Assembly: GCA_010015805.1 (NCBI GenBank)
Contig: ML978135.1
Coordinates: 496,001 to 560,000, forward strand
DNA: 64,000 nucleotides
Direction of reading: 5' to 3'
DNA from: Rhizodiscina lignyota
Taxonomy: Eukaryota; Ascomycota; Dothideomycetes; Aulographales; Rhizodiscinaceae
Positions 1 to 11,945 of this stretch are shown here, one piece after another. Numbering within the stretch: position 1 is the first letter of the stretch; each line of letters begins with the position of its first letter. The position numbers were made by a program, and so were the translations under genes. The notes below the pieces were generated by a model. That model did no database searches, was not told the origin of the DNA, and saw only the letters and a program-made list of their open reading frames with translations.

Positions 1-1577
1 AACGAGCGGTGCGGAGGTTGGTTTGTTGTTGGTGGTGGTGTCGCGGCGGACTCGAGAAATTCACGTGTGTGTGCAGGAGATTGCAGCTGGCAGCGCAGAA
101 GAAAAGAGAAGGCGGGCCACGAAATTAATGCAAATTGCACCCCCCACCAAGTGAATTGTTTCGTTTCAATGCATTAACTCGCAACTCATCTACACTATTC
201 TGCCTATTCCCTCTCGCTTTCAAAGCGCCCTCCTCCCATCTCTGCCCGTCCGCTCCCTGAAAGAGAGTACAGCTGTAGGGCTGCGAGCCTGCATGGCCTC
301 ATCCCAGCGCCCAACATGCCATTTGAGATCAGCCATCGCCGACTTCTGCCAGCTGCGTCCCAATTGGCGTCGCTCCACGGCCTCGTGATCGCTCTGCAGC
401 CGGAATAGGCACGTCGAGGGCAGTGGCGGCATCGTCATAGGGTACGTTCTGCTCAGCCTTAGACGCCCAGCAGAGATGCACCCGCCAGCCGAGGCCAATC
501 AATGCGTGGGCATGTCACTTTACCATGTCATTGGTCTTATGCGGGTCGCGCCGCAGCGTGTGCCTGCCATGCAAATAGCCATCTCGTGAGGTCAATGGCC
601 GAGTTTATTGCTATGCCTGATGCTAAAGTATCGATCATCGCCACAGCCAATGCACACTGAGCCCGACCGCAAAACCCAAAATGCAACGCTCCGTCCTTGG
701 AACTCCATCGTAGCCTTGGACGTCAAACTCCACCTAGAACGCCGGAATGAAATCCCCTCACGCAATTGTGAGAGTGAAAGCTAGCTAGGTATCCTCCTCT
801 GCCTGGCCACTTTCCACGTGCTCGCGGCACGACGTTGGGTAACACGTGCAAAGCTGAAACGTCGGAACCCAGCGCAGCCGAAAGGACCACGCACTTGCGA
901 CACCGAAATCGCAAGTTGCACCGGTAAGCGACAATGCCGTACGAGTGAAAACCCAGGAAAGGAAAAGTCTTTTGACATTCAGCTGAGCGGCATAAAGTGA
1001 CAAATCTTGACTGATGGGTGCTGCACAACATGGTTGTGGCCGCAGCTGCTGATCATGGAACCTTCGATAGCTCCCGAGAAGTTAATGCCCCCCACAGATG
1101 TGAGGGAAAATCGCTCCAGTGGATTGGTGCGCATGACGCGACCATCTTATCCAGCCATTCCACGCATTCGGATCGAAGAAGCACAGAGGCCCGCTACGTC
1201 GGAGAGAGAAAGACAAGAAGGCAGCACGCACGAGGTGAGGCAAGTGAAACGAGATAGAATGTTAGAAGTCATGAGGGGATCGCGCGTGAGAAGGATCGCA
1301 GGGGTGTCGACGAGGTCTGCATGAGGGAAAGAAACCGACGGTGGGGAATTAGGAACTGCTAGGGGAGGGTGAGTGTCGACGTCGCTCTCGCCATCTGCGT
1401 GGGGAGAGGCCTTCGGTCGTCGAGAGCTACGGTCGTCGAGAGCTACAGTGTGGATCGAGTCGCTCCGTGCTGCATGTTAACTGACCGTGGAGGTCCCTGG
1501 AGTAACTATAAAACCTTCGCAGACACTAATTCTTGTCTAGCGGGAACTTGCCAGGCAGCTGGATGGAGCGGGGACTC
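1..1577. other. Intergenic, no gene supported
   Basis: Several short open frames occur on both strands but none has a recognisable domain, good splice partners or a credible start. A TATA-like ACTATAAAACC lies near 1505 on the plus strand, with no convincing plus-strand gene following it. I see no repeat structure. Confidence 0.5.
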
Positions 1578-3244
1578 TCATATCTGGCCCTTGATGTCTA
1601 CTTTTCGGAATGCCGTAGCTTTGGCTAGTTCGAACAGACTGCCAGCTTTCGCAGTGAGGATTTTAAGGACGCCGTCCTTCTCTGAGATCAAGTGTTGGGC
1701 ATTGGCATCGATCAAGAACTGTACGCAGTCCTCATCCGACTCGAAGCCCAGCTCTTCCGTGAGGAATCTCAAGTTGACGTCTGGCTTGTACCTGCATATC
1801 TGTGAGCTAAAGGCAGTTCAGATGATGGGTAGAGGGAATCTTACGCTTTGCAAATGTTAGCAAGAGCAGCTAGCCGCTCTCGACCAACAAACATATCCAT
1901 CAGATATGCGCCCATGTTTGGCGTGTCGAGATAGAGCCGGAAAAACTTGTGATAGTTGCCCAATGCCAGAGCGTTGCGCACTTGGAGTGCGTGTCGGACG
2001 GCAGGCTGCTGTTTGTCTGTGATGGTTAGGTGTGTGAGGACATCGTTCATGTCCACGCGATTGCACGTGTAAATGAAATAGAGGATGCGATAGGCCACGA
2101 ATTCCGGAGGATGCCCGCCGAGACTCTCCTTATACAGCGCCCGCAGTTGCGTCTGGCACTGATTGAACTCACCCAAGTCCCCCTTCTCGAGTGCGATACG
2201 TGCATGGATCTCATAGACGTTCACGGTGAATTCGTTCTTGATATGTTGCACGGTGAGATCCTGGCGGAGGGACTTGAACTGATCACAAATGTACGTGTAG
2301 TCGTTCTCCTGGCGCCACTTCTTCTTAAGATGCTCAAGGGTCTTCTCCAGTACGGACAATGGGCGCACTATCTCTGGCTTGGGCGCGGCGGTGAGACGCA
2401 GATATCGCTTCTCGATAGTCTGGCACGTTCCGATGACTGGTCCGCGAGATCCGCCAACGTTGTCATCATCCCGATATGAATGATGCAGGTTTTGCCACGG
2501 CCGGGGTGACTCGTTTCCAGGCTTGCCGATGTCAAAGCGCTTCTTGCGCTTCTCCAGATCCGCGTTATACTTACTTTCATTGCCGGCCTTTAGTTCCTCC
2601 TGTCGCTTACGAGCTCGCTTGTCAATCTTGCTCTCCTGGCTTTTGCTGGCGTAGGAAATGCGATCTCCAAAGTCTTTGGATCGGCCATTAAGCTTTTTCC
2701 ATGGAGGGGAAGTCTCATCTGCTGGTTCAGCCACGTCTACGTCCATCTTGCGTTTCAGCGATCCATTAGCCCAGTTTGGTGACATATCTGATGCTTCCAG
2801 TGGCCCGCCTGGTTGTTGAGTGCCTAGCTCCTGCTGGATGTAGTACTGTGGCAGAGGCAGCTTTGTCCAGTCTATCGATTCTAAAGTGCCGCACTCAGCA
2901 GCTTGAGTGATGATCTGTTTCAGCTTTGTCTCCATTTCCGTTCGCTCAATGCCGGGGATGGCGGCTTCTGGGGCAAATGATCTTTGTACATATTCGCGCA
3001 CTTCAGGTGACCAGTTGACCTTCTTAGCAGGTTTCGGGGCCGCTTGAGTATGCTCCACCATGTTGTGCTGAGGTGCTAATGTCCGACGGGCGGGCACGGT
3101 GTTATATGCCGGCGTATCTAAAGTACGGTGAGTAGGCCTATGTCCCCGACTGATGAGTGACGCGGATCTGGACATACGCGAGTAGTCCATGGCGTGCGCG
3201 AATGGCGGCGCAGGCTGGTGCCAGGGAGGTGCAGGTGCAGACAT
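1578..3244 (-). CDS. THP3: Thp3-like SAC3/GANP domain protein
   Basis: Predicted 537-residue protein in two exons (3244-1845 and 1791-1578) with a 53 nt intron (1844-1792) that keeps frame. The N-terminal half is basic and low in complexity. From about residue 290 comes a helical block starting with PLSVLEKTLEHLKKKW, followed by the SAC3/GANP/PCI-type region to the C-terminus. This order and sequence match the LENG8/Thp3 branch of SAC3 proteins. In yeast, Thp3 works with Csn12 in transcription elongation and mRNA maturation, and a nuclear role is inferred here. Without the short second exon the PCI domain would be cut. It is divergent from VPS36 and shares a promoter of about 330 bp with it. 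Family assignment is confident; the exact orthologue name is less so. Confidence 0.86.
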
Positions 3245-3576
3245 TTAGAAGAGGGAGAATAAAAGTCCTCGTAGCTGTGAGGTAAGTAATCGTGGTGGTG
3301 GTGAAGAGGTGTCGTTGACAAAGAGTGATGTAGGAGTGAGGAAGGGAGAGTTTGGGTGGCGGGAGAGATAAGTTCCGTTTTTGCAAGCGCGACTCACGCT
3401 AACCACACTAAGCGAGCCTTGGCATCTGTCTTGGCATTGCATTCCGATAGCACAGGAACCCTCAAAGATGTGTCCGTAGAGCCATATCACGATCGACCTT
3501 GTCCTGTTCTCCCTGACACAGTCTTGCCATTGACTGATCAGGCCGTACACCCTTAGTCCTACCCCAAATGTCCTGA
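3245..3576. promoter_or_regulatory. Shared divergent promoter THP3/VPS36
   Basis: The 332 bp between the start codons of two divergent housekeeping genes contains no third gene. Polypyrimidine and GGTGGTG-rich tracts lie near 3290-3310. No canonical TATA box was seen. Confidence 0.5.
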
Positions 3577-5477
3577 ATGTTTCTAAAGCAACTTGATCTA
3601 ACAACTGCGCTCCGGCCAAGCTTGCTACCTGATGAGACGCTCCTCTTCGTTCAGGATGCTGTGGGGCTCTACGACGGGTATGCTATGCAATCCCAAGACG
3701 TTCCAATGCTTTAACCATAGCTCAGGAAGTTTAAGATCCCCGAGTATCAAAACGGCCATGCCTACCTGACGTCGCATCGAGCATGCTATGTGGACAACGA
3801 AGAGCCCAGGAAGTATGCAGTGGCAATAGACCTGAAGGATGTGGATAGGTCCGAATTCTATGTACGCGTTAGCAGACCTCAATTTATCGCTATTAAGCTC
3901 TTATAGTAACAGATACGTAGGCAGGTTTCCTGAAGTCTTCACCAAAAGTTACGCTGTATCCGAAGCCTTTGAAGCGCACATCGCTTTCAACTCGAGGCCC
4001 GCCATGGACGCCTTCACCAGCGCCAACAGGTGGAACTCAGAGTAGCCCACAGCGATCGCTTACTGCCTCTCCCGCGCCTCTCCCAGCCTCGGCGACCTGG
4101 GTTTGTCCGATATGCTCGTTCTCGAATCCAATTCCATCGAACTTCGATCCTGCCACGGCAAATAATAGAACTCCGATACCACCTTGTTTGGCATGTGGCA
4201 TCAAGCCTCCGCTTGTACATGTAGTCAAGGCGGCAATCAATGCTATGGGCAAGCGGCAAGCGGTGCAACAACCTATTACATCGCAACAAGCTACGACTCC
4301 CACAATCCCGAGTAACGATTACGGTACATTCCGTTGTCCTCGATGCACGTTTGAGAATCATCCATCCCTCATCAACTGTGAGATGTGTGGTGCTTCGCTT
4401 GTATCTGCCCCAGATCGCCGCCTTGATCTTGGCCCTAACCCCGTCGAAAGATCAGAATCTCCTGCACCGATGTTTACTGGCCTTGCAATTCAGGACGATG
4501 CAATTGAATCTGTAAAATTCTCATTTCGCAATGGTGGAGATAAGATATTCCATGAGCGCCTGAAGGGCGCTTTGGTACAGCGGAAATGGCTTCTCCAGAG
4601 TGCACCACCTGTGCCACAGCCGATGAGGACTGAGAACGGCAATAATCCTATCGAGCCTCCAAGCACGATCGGTGGGTCCATCTTGGATAGGAACAAGGTG
4701 GTTGGCATTGCTGGACTCGAGAGAAGAGGCCAGGAGCAGCGCAAGAACAATGAGCTCGTTCTCGGAAATGCCTTTGAGGATCTGGAGGCACTCATGACGT
4801 CGGCAAAAGAAGTCATTGCACTGGCGGAAAAATTCTCTTCCCAGGCAAACCCAAATGGAACTGGCTCAGAAGCCGATGCAGTCCTTTCACAGTCGGCTTC
4901 GGCCCTTGGGCTCGTCACGACCAAGGATATGCTGAGCAGCGGTTCAGACTCACTCTACATCTCAGAGCTGTCGCGCAACCTCGCAGAGTTTCTTACCGAC
5001 GATAGCAAAGGCGTACTGAAAAGAGAGGGCGGCATCATCAGTCTCGTCGATCTATGGGCCGTCTTCAATCGTTCTCGCGGAGGTGTCGAGTTGATTAGCC
5101 CTAACGACTTCGAGAAAGCTGCACAACTATGGGACAAGCTCAAACTGCCCGTCAGACTGCGCAGATTCAAAAGCGGGCTACTTGTGGTACAAGGATATGA
5201 TAGAACAGACGAGAAAACCATCGCGGGTTTATTATCATGGTTGGGTACCTTGCATTCTCTAAGCCCCGGCGAGGCATTAACATGGGACTCCCAAGCATAC
5301 GGGCGCGGTGTTACGGCTCAAGAGGTCGCTGAGCATTTCGGATGGAGTTTGGGCGTTGCTACTGAGGAACTCGATATGGCGGAGGAGCAGGGAGCGTTGT
5401 GTAGAGAACAGGGTCTGGATGGGATACGATTCTGGGAGAACTGGCTGATGAAACTGCCGCCGGTGCAGATGACTTGA
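3577..5477 (+). CDS. VPS36: Vps36, ESCRT-II subunit
   Basis: Predicted 597-residue protein from exons 3577-3677, 3726-3861 and 3921-5477 (introns of 48 and 59 nt). The first two exons encode the start of a GLUE (split PH) domain beginning MFLKQLDLTTALRPSLLPDE, which binds ubiquitin and phosphoinositides. Two NZF zinc fingers follow, near residues 139-172 (CPIC..CLAC) and 216-238 (CPRC..CEMC). The EAP30/Vps36 winged-helix region fills the rest from about residue 350. Two NZF inserts in the GLUE domain are typical of fungal Vps36. The protein acts on endosomes with Vps22 and Vps25 to sort ubiquitinated cargo into multivesicular bodies. A plain open-frame reading would miss the first 95 residues, so the two small 5' exons matter. 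Confidence 0.93.
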
Positions 5478-5753
5478 GGGATGGTGTATTTGTACGAATG
5501 AGTAAATGAAGCATTAGACACTTGAATTCGAGTCCTGAGCGGCATGCTTTGGATTGAAAGTCACAGCTCCTCCAATGATCTGCACGGATTCACATGTCCC
5601 TTAAACTTGCAGAGCCGACATCGGCCAATTTTTCCAGCCCGCGCTTCCGCACATTTTGACCCCGGCTGGGCATATGTCAAGCTCCCTCTGCACCAGTGAC
5701 TCCCTCGACAACCTCATTTCGAGGTTCAATGCCCCACCCCTTCTCGCACACCA

Positions 5754-6826
5754 ATGGGGGAATCCGGAGGAGCAGCGGAGGCGCGCGAATGCGCAGGCGC
5801 AGATAGGGGACGAGCCGTCAAGCCTCCTCGCGTCGCGTCGCCAGTCTCGATTGACGTCGACGGCTGGAGGAGCGCGAAGCTCGTCAATGGCGCGGAAAGA
5901 GCTTGGAATACGCGCAATTTGGGGTGGAGGGTGGGCGCCGATGCGGCGGCGGCGTTGAGCGCGGGCGCGTTGGTCGCGCCGATTATAACGATCATTGATC
6001 GGTGAGTCCAATCCGTTAATGGAGGATGTAGATGGACAGGGGGATAGATGCTAATTAGGATAATACAGAGGGATAATGGAGAATGCGTCTGGGAGGAATA
6101 CGCTAGGTGCGAGTATTAAAGCCTCGCTGGGACGGCTGCTGTTCCAGCCTCATCGATTTGTTTTCTCGAAGCCATTTGCGTTGGTTATTGTACGTTGCTT
6201 TTTATCCAAGCTCATTGCTTGTGAGAGAATATGATCACTGATATCAAAGCCAGGCTTTATACTCGGGCACCTACTTCACAGCAAATTCCGTCGACACCGT
6301 CTCATCCACGCTACGCAACCAACCCTCCGATAAGGTGACAGCCGGTGTAGCCAAGTTCACCGCTCCCTGCACCACAAACCTCGTCCTCTGCCTCTACAAA
6401 GATAGCAAATACACACAGATGTTCGGCGTCCGCACTAGCGTTCCTCGTCCAGTCCCCCTAGCCACCTACGGGCTCTACACGATTCGCGACTGCCTTACAA
6501 TCTTCGCGTCCTTCAACCTCCCTGCCTTAATCGCGCCGAGGTTACCGATGGATGCCATACCGTTGATAGAGAGGAATATAAGCAGTATGAGTGCGGCCCA
6601 GGTCCTCGCTCCGGCCGGCATACAATTATTCAGTACGCCTCTGCATTTGCTTGGTTTAGACTTGTATAATCGGACACATGTGACCTGGGCCGAGAGGTGG
6701 AGCAAGGTCAAGAGCGAGTGGGGAATGAGTACGTTTGCGCGGATGGGTAGGATTATTCCTGCTTTTGGGTTTGGTGGTGTGGTTAATGCGGCTGTGAGGA
6801 GGAAGCTCATCAACGCTGTTGATTAG
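5754..6826 (+). CDS. Conserved fungal predicted membrane protein, function unknown
   Basis: Three exons (5754-6001, 6069-6189, 6254-6826) give a 313-residue protein. Both introns (67 and 64 nt) have GTGAGT or GTACGT donors and CAG acceptors, and phase is kept. The middle and C-terminal parts have several hydrophobic segments (after FALVIALYSGTYFTAN, in the CTTNLVLCL region, and around LAPAGIQLFSTPLHLLGL) and conserved-looking Arg/Pro stretches such as RPVPLATYGLY. No family was recognised with certainty. A mitochondrial or other organelle membrane protein is possible but inferred only from its character. The chosen ATG is the first in the correct frame; a longer start through another small exon is not excluded. 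Confidence 0.7.
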
Positions 6827-7103
6827 AGCTCTTCATACTTCTCGGCATTCGGTTTGGGTCAATTTCTCTCTGGCGTTCGAGCGTTGATGATCTCCGCTCA
6901 GCATTGTATTTCGGCATTTCGGCGGCTCACGACTGGATCTGGCGCATCATGGATACCACTAGAATACGATGCATGTCAGACGGATGCATTGTAGCATTAG
7001 CATTTACACGATAGATGCATTTAAACGGCCTGTCAACTTGAACCTCTAATCCATTCTACCAATTTGCCCTTTGGCCAGTGACCCAGTGTGCAGAGCTTGC
7101 CAA

Positions 7104-8817
7104 TCAAACTTTTTGCTCTCCCGTGACGGGTGTCTCCTCGAAGTGAGTGACGCCACTCTTATTGATCTCATTGGCATCAGTCGCCGCTGCCAGTCTCTTA
7201 TCGAGCTCGGCTCTGTCAGCCTCGCTCATGTCGTTAATGTCCAGCGCGACTTTGTCTCCGAACTTGCCAGCGATCTGGTCAACGTCAGTACTATTCTCCT
7301 TCAGCATACCATATCAGGACAACTTACCTCTTCAAGAGTTAGACCCTTCGTTTCCGGGAGATATCTAATTAGGATGAAAACGCAGGCCAGCGGGATGAAT
7401 ATGAACACCAAGTAGTACTTCCAACCAATATTGTTGAACGCAATCGGAGCCGACTGCGTGTACACCAGCGCCGTGAGGAAGAGACCGCTGATTGAGAAGC
7501 CGACGCCCTGTGCTCTTACCCTCGTGGGGAAGATCTCCGAACAGTATACATAGGTCGAGACGTCCATACAGCCGCCATAGAACGTGACGTACAGGTAGAT
7601 AAAGAACACGCCAAACCCGTTGCCGATTTTGTTGTTCGTACCTGCGTACTTTGCTACCATGGCCGCTTCTAACACGATTGATATAGCGCAACCAATGACG
7701 CCAATCGCGAGGATCCGAATACGGCCAAAGCGATCGAGAATGAGCGTGTTGACGTAGTTCATGACCGAAGCCCAGGTGTCGAAGCAAGCGTACAGGAGAA
7801 GCGGGAGAGCGCCGTAGAGTCCCAGACTGTTGTACAGCAAGACTTGGTAGTTGTTGACGACCAGTACGCCTGTGCTCTGGGCGATGAAGAGAACGAAGAA
7901 GCCAGAGAGGAGACGCTTGCGATAAGTCGGTTTGCGAAGGAGAGAGAAAATGTTGCCGAGGTTCTCGTGGCGCTCAAGTTCAATCTGTGCCTGGATTTGG
8001 ATAAACTCCTCACGAGCGGAGACGTGGCCTGGGTCATCTGGGTTGGCGTGGAGATCTTCAAGGATACGGAGACCTGTTCATGGTGGTCAGTATGCGGAGT
8101 GATCCTGCTTTCGGCGTAGTCGTACCTTCTGCATCGCGGCCACGCTCGATGAGCCAACGTGGAGATTCTGGCATCCAGAATGAGCCGACAAAGAGCAATA
8201 TCGGAGACACCATTTGCAAAGCCAAACACAGACGCCATTGAATAGCCGGATTGCTCTCGTAGAAGGTGCCGTATCCCGTCCACCCTGCTAGAGCCTGTGC
8301 ATAGCATCAGTTGTAATGATCAGTTGAGTTTCAGTGAACTCACATAGCCAATGCAGATGATGAATCCATGAGTTCCCACTAGAAGACCTCTCTGCGAGGC
8401 AGGACTGATTTCGGCCTGGTAAGTTGGAACGATGCAGTTGATCCAAGCTACGGAAATTCCATTGATGACGCGGCCAACCAAGAACATTGCAATATGCACC
8501 GCACCAGCTTGCAAAATCCCAGCAATGACGCATACTACGCAAATGATCTGGATTGACTTCTTTCTGCCAAGGTTGTCTGCCAGGTACGCGATGGTCCAGC
8601 ATCCGATGGCCCCTCCGCCTTGGAAGACTCCATTGGTAGCACCAGTTATACTCGCACCGCTTGAGCTGGATATGTCGATATTAAAGTACTGGAAGAATGA
8701 AGGAAGGCCGAGGACAGAGCCAATGAGAGCAGCATCGTAGCCATACGTGAATGAGCCCAATGTGACGAGATACGCAATCAGAAAATTGTAGCGGTTGGCC
8801 TTAGCTCCAATCGCCAT
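7104..8817 (-). CDS. MFS sugar transporter
   Basis: Exons 8817-8344, 8294-8126, 8073-7328 and 7274-7104 give 519 residues, with introns of 49, 52 and 53 nt. Family signatures are clear: PESPRWLIERGR at the loop after TM6, and PETKGLTLEE just after the last membrane segment. The start MAIGAKANRYNFLI leads straight into TM1 (VTLGSFTYGYD). It belongs to the fungal hexose/lactose/quinate-type sugar porters of the plasma membrane, and substrate cannot be read from sequence. The C-terminal tail of about 50 residues is acidic and soluble. GC-rich SYGGRG-like motifs (CCCGGGG, CTGGGG), compatible with CreA carbon repression, lie upstream at about 9045 and 9098. The regulatory inference is weak. Confidence 0.92.
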
Positions 8818-11280
8818 TTTGAGACGGTTGAGGATCTAAGAGATGCTTGACCGAAGCTGGAACGCCTACGAGGACAGAAGGACATTAAAGAACGCCGTCG
8901 GCAGGATTGGATATGCGTCCATCCTTACCGTATTGCCCCGTGAATACTTCGAATCTGGACTGGACTTCCGAGTATCACTCAACCCAGGAAGATGGTTCCC
9001 CGCATCGATATCCTCTCGACATCCACTCCGCATTGCTTTCTGGCCCGGGGTTTTATTCGTGCTCTCCACTCTCCGTTCACATTGGCCAAGCACTGGGGTA
9101 TCACCCTTGCCTACGGTGATCATCGGGGACAATACCGAGGGCATATCGTTCGTTTCTCCCCTTCCAGCACGCTGTACCTGGCATGGCGGCTCACGTGGAG
9201 ATGTTTTCTCGTCAGATATTAAACAGAGCTCAATCCTATCGAGGAAATAATCGGGGAATAAACAGGTGGTGGTATCGGAAGATTGCTTCCTTTCGATGAG
9301 GTGCTACAAGGCTACTCGGCAATTGCAGCGTTTGGAATTGCCCTCAGGAGGTGGCATATGCCATGGAACCGCACGAGAAGAGACTTCAATGAAGGAAAAT
9401 GATTACGAAACATGGGAGAAAGGATGAACAGAGGTCCATTGAATTTCTTGTGGATGGACGGGAGCTTCCCGCTTGACGAGTCAGTCGGTCCGATTTTCTC
9501 ACCACCACCAACGTCCACTCTTGCGACTTGACTTTGGGGTTGTAGCAATGTAGCAGATAGTGGCTTGAATAAGAAATCGACTTCATCTTCTCATGTATCC
9601 GGAATCGCAGAATGGTTCTGGAAAAGCAATCGTAGTCAAATGCTTAAATAATGACACTGATTCAATCATCTGCACACATGTGGGCACAAAATGTTGATCG
9701 AAATGGGTTGAGTCACCCTTTTTATTCACTAGCTAAAGAGTACAAGACTTCTGGGACTTTATCAATTGCGACACCAGCGCCAGCGCCAATCAACCTGCTT
9801 GGTGTCGCACCACCATGTTCCAAAGGGTGACTCAAATCCTCCGCAGATACAACTTCCACACCCACGCGCACGTCTCCAGCGCCCAGATCGTCAAGTTCCT
9901 CCGCGACCCAGCCCACCCAAGTCCTCCCCGACCCAGCCCACCCTCTCATCCACAAACCGAAGAAGAAAGACGTCGAACCTCGCCCAGCGTCACCAAGCCC
10001 AAGTCGAGGGTGCATCCGCGCACGGAACGACAGGGCATGGAGACGGCTGTGTGCCAACAAACCACCAAGCGCCGACCAGTAAGCCGAAAACTTGACAGCT
10101 TGAAGGCGCAAAACTCCCAAGGCAAATGACCTCCATGTGAGTCGCATAGGTAACAAAGACCCTAACCCTTTAAGGTATAACGAAACCGACTTCGGTTAGA
10201 TGCCGTGGGAGCTTTGCGTTGTACGATCCACCAGAGGCTTCGGAATCAATCCTCACCAGCCAGAACAGCTTCAGCATCAAGCTTCATGAGCAAACAGGTT
10301 TCAACAGGCAGATTTTCCCACACCAAGCACGCAACCAACGGAGCGGCGGTTGCCAGTGACACTCGAACACCCATTGTGCTGTGGGCGTCCAAACTCCCGG
10401 CAAGGCCGTAGGAGTTTCCGCTGGGCTCCAGTCCAAAACCAACTTTTGTTGGTTGGCGATGATGGCTGGTGTCGACAAGCCCCTTCCGTGCCACTCTGTC
10501 GCCAGATAGCATGGAGCTATCTGCCTTTACGACAGCCAGTTGGAGCTGACATGCCGACAGCTAACCGTGACCACCCCTCCGCGCGGGTCCGTCCGGCGCC
10601 ATCGACATGCGCTTGTGTAGGTATGTGCCAGGCCGCTCACACGGCATACGAGAGACGAGGTTCGAACCACCGAACGAGGTGAGAAGCCCACGGAGTATAC
10701 CAGCCAGGGGGGAGCAGGGCGATGAAGTCGACGACAACGCAGCCGGAGCTGGCACTGACGAGGCACCCGGTGCCTGTCAGCCTCGTCGTTTCTATCGCCC
10801 GACCAAGGTGCTCGCGCAAAGACTCGTAGAGTTACTGTTGCGACGCTCACTAGACGCGCTTCGTCCAGGCAACGGGGGTCAACCGTAAGCCTAAGCGAAA
10901 AGAGCCGTCGAGCTGACTCTCCGGTGTGAAGTGTGTACCGACGCGCTGCGGGATGGGTGATGTCGTCCGCATATCCGAGTGAGTGTGGACCCCTGTTCAT
11001 GATGTGAGTGAGTGCTCGAAGCTCAAGTGACGTCACGCGTTGAAGGTAAACACCGTACCTGTACAGAAAACATGACTGCGCATGGGTTTCGGCAGGATCC
11101 ATTGATCCATACCCCCACAAGTCAAGTTTCCGGAAGGCAATTGACGACCTTCTCTTGGCTGGCTGCTCTCGAACGATGGTGGTCGATCAATCCGCTTGTA
11201 GTGGTGTGTGGTGAGTCCGCCATCCAACCTTCCATCTCGAGAGAAAAGGAAAAAAAAAGCAGAGATCACTGATTAAACCA
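8818..11280. other. Gene-poor intergenic region
   Basis: About 2.5 kb with no supported gene. Open frames at 9722-10156, 10527-11120 and 9815-10129 are Arg/Pro/Ser-rich and show no domain. A 14 bp inverted pair, TTGAGTCACCCTTT (9708-9722 and 9822-9835), is the only structure I could find. Confidence 0.45.
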
Positions 11281-11700
11281 GGGCTCCAAGCCCAGTCCCA
11301 GACAAAATCCTCCACGTGGCTTGAAGCTAGTCTTCAGCCTGCTCCCCACCGGCCTCGTTAAAACCTCAGCCTTTTTTGGTGCTTGAGGGGAAAGAGTACC
11401 CTTCGCTGCCAAAGCAGCAGGAGCCTATAAATCAGTGATCAAAACAAGTACGAAATGACTGAAGAAAAAGGCACTATCGTCCTCAGCGCAAGGAGAAAAG
11501 AAAAGAGAGAGAGAACGTTTGGAGAGAGAAGTATTTATCACCTCGCGGCTCCTGCCGCCGGGCTGCGGCCCGTGGGTTCGTGGGAGCTATGGCCTCCTCA
11601 TTTCCAGCTGCCTTGAAGCTTGAGCTAGCTCTCAAGCTGTTGTTTGATTGGTCGAGAGGTGAAGTGTCTGGGGAGCAACACCGGCGCCCGAACTTTCTGA
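11281..11700. mobile_element. Possible LTR retrotransposon relic
   Basis: The stretch contains CCTATAAAT near 11426, a GA-rich tract (11491-11530), a GC-rich hairpin (about 11550-11570) and then AGCAACA followed by CGGCGCCCGAAC near 11682. The last string resembles the primer-binding site complementary to the 3' end of a lysine tRNA (TGGCGCCCGAAC, one mismatch), placed just after a CA end as in LTR elements. No gag or pol frame follows and no second LTR copy is in the window. It could be a solo LTR or chance. Confidence 0.25.
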
Positions 11701-11945
11701 TTGATTAAACTTTTGCAAAGTGTACTCCATGGGTAGCCGCTTGCTTCACTTGAGTCTGCTCTTGTAGCAATGCTTCGCAAGCCCACGTCTTTGTAGAAAT
11801 ATGAGAGGCTAGGACAAGGGGGAGCAAATACATTTGTTCATGGGCTGAGAAGAATATAATTGAAAGGAGCAGACGCAAAGCTTCGGTGATTCACTCTGAG
11901 CTTCACTTCATACCAAGTGTTTGTCCATACTCATACCCATCACAT

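Noticed and set aside
1369-1860. Plus-strand 163-residue frame
   Set aside because: Antisense to the second exon and intron of the Thp3-like gene.
9722-10156. Possible genes on either strand at 9.7-10.1 kb
   Set aside because: Pro/Arg/Ser-rich frames with no domain, no introns and no promoter context.
10655-10670. GGTTCGAACC as a tRNA T-arm
   Set aside because: No acceptor-stem, D-arm or anticodon pairing could be made around it on either strand.
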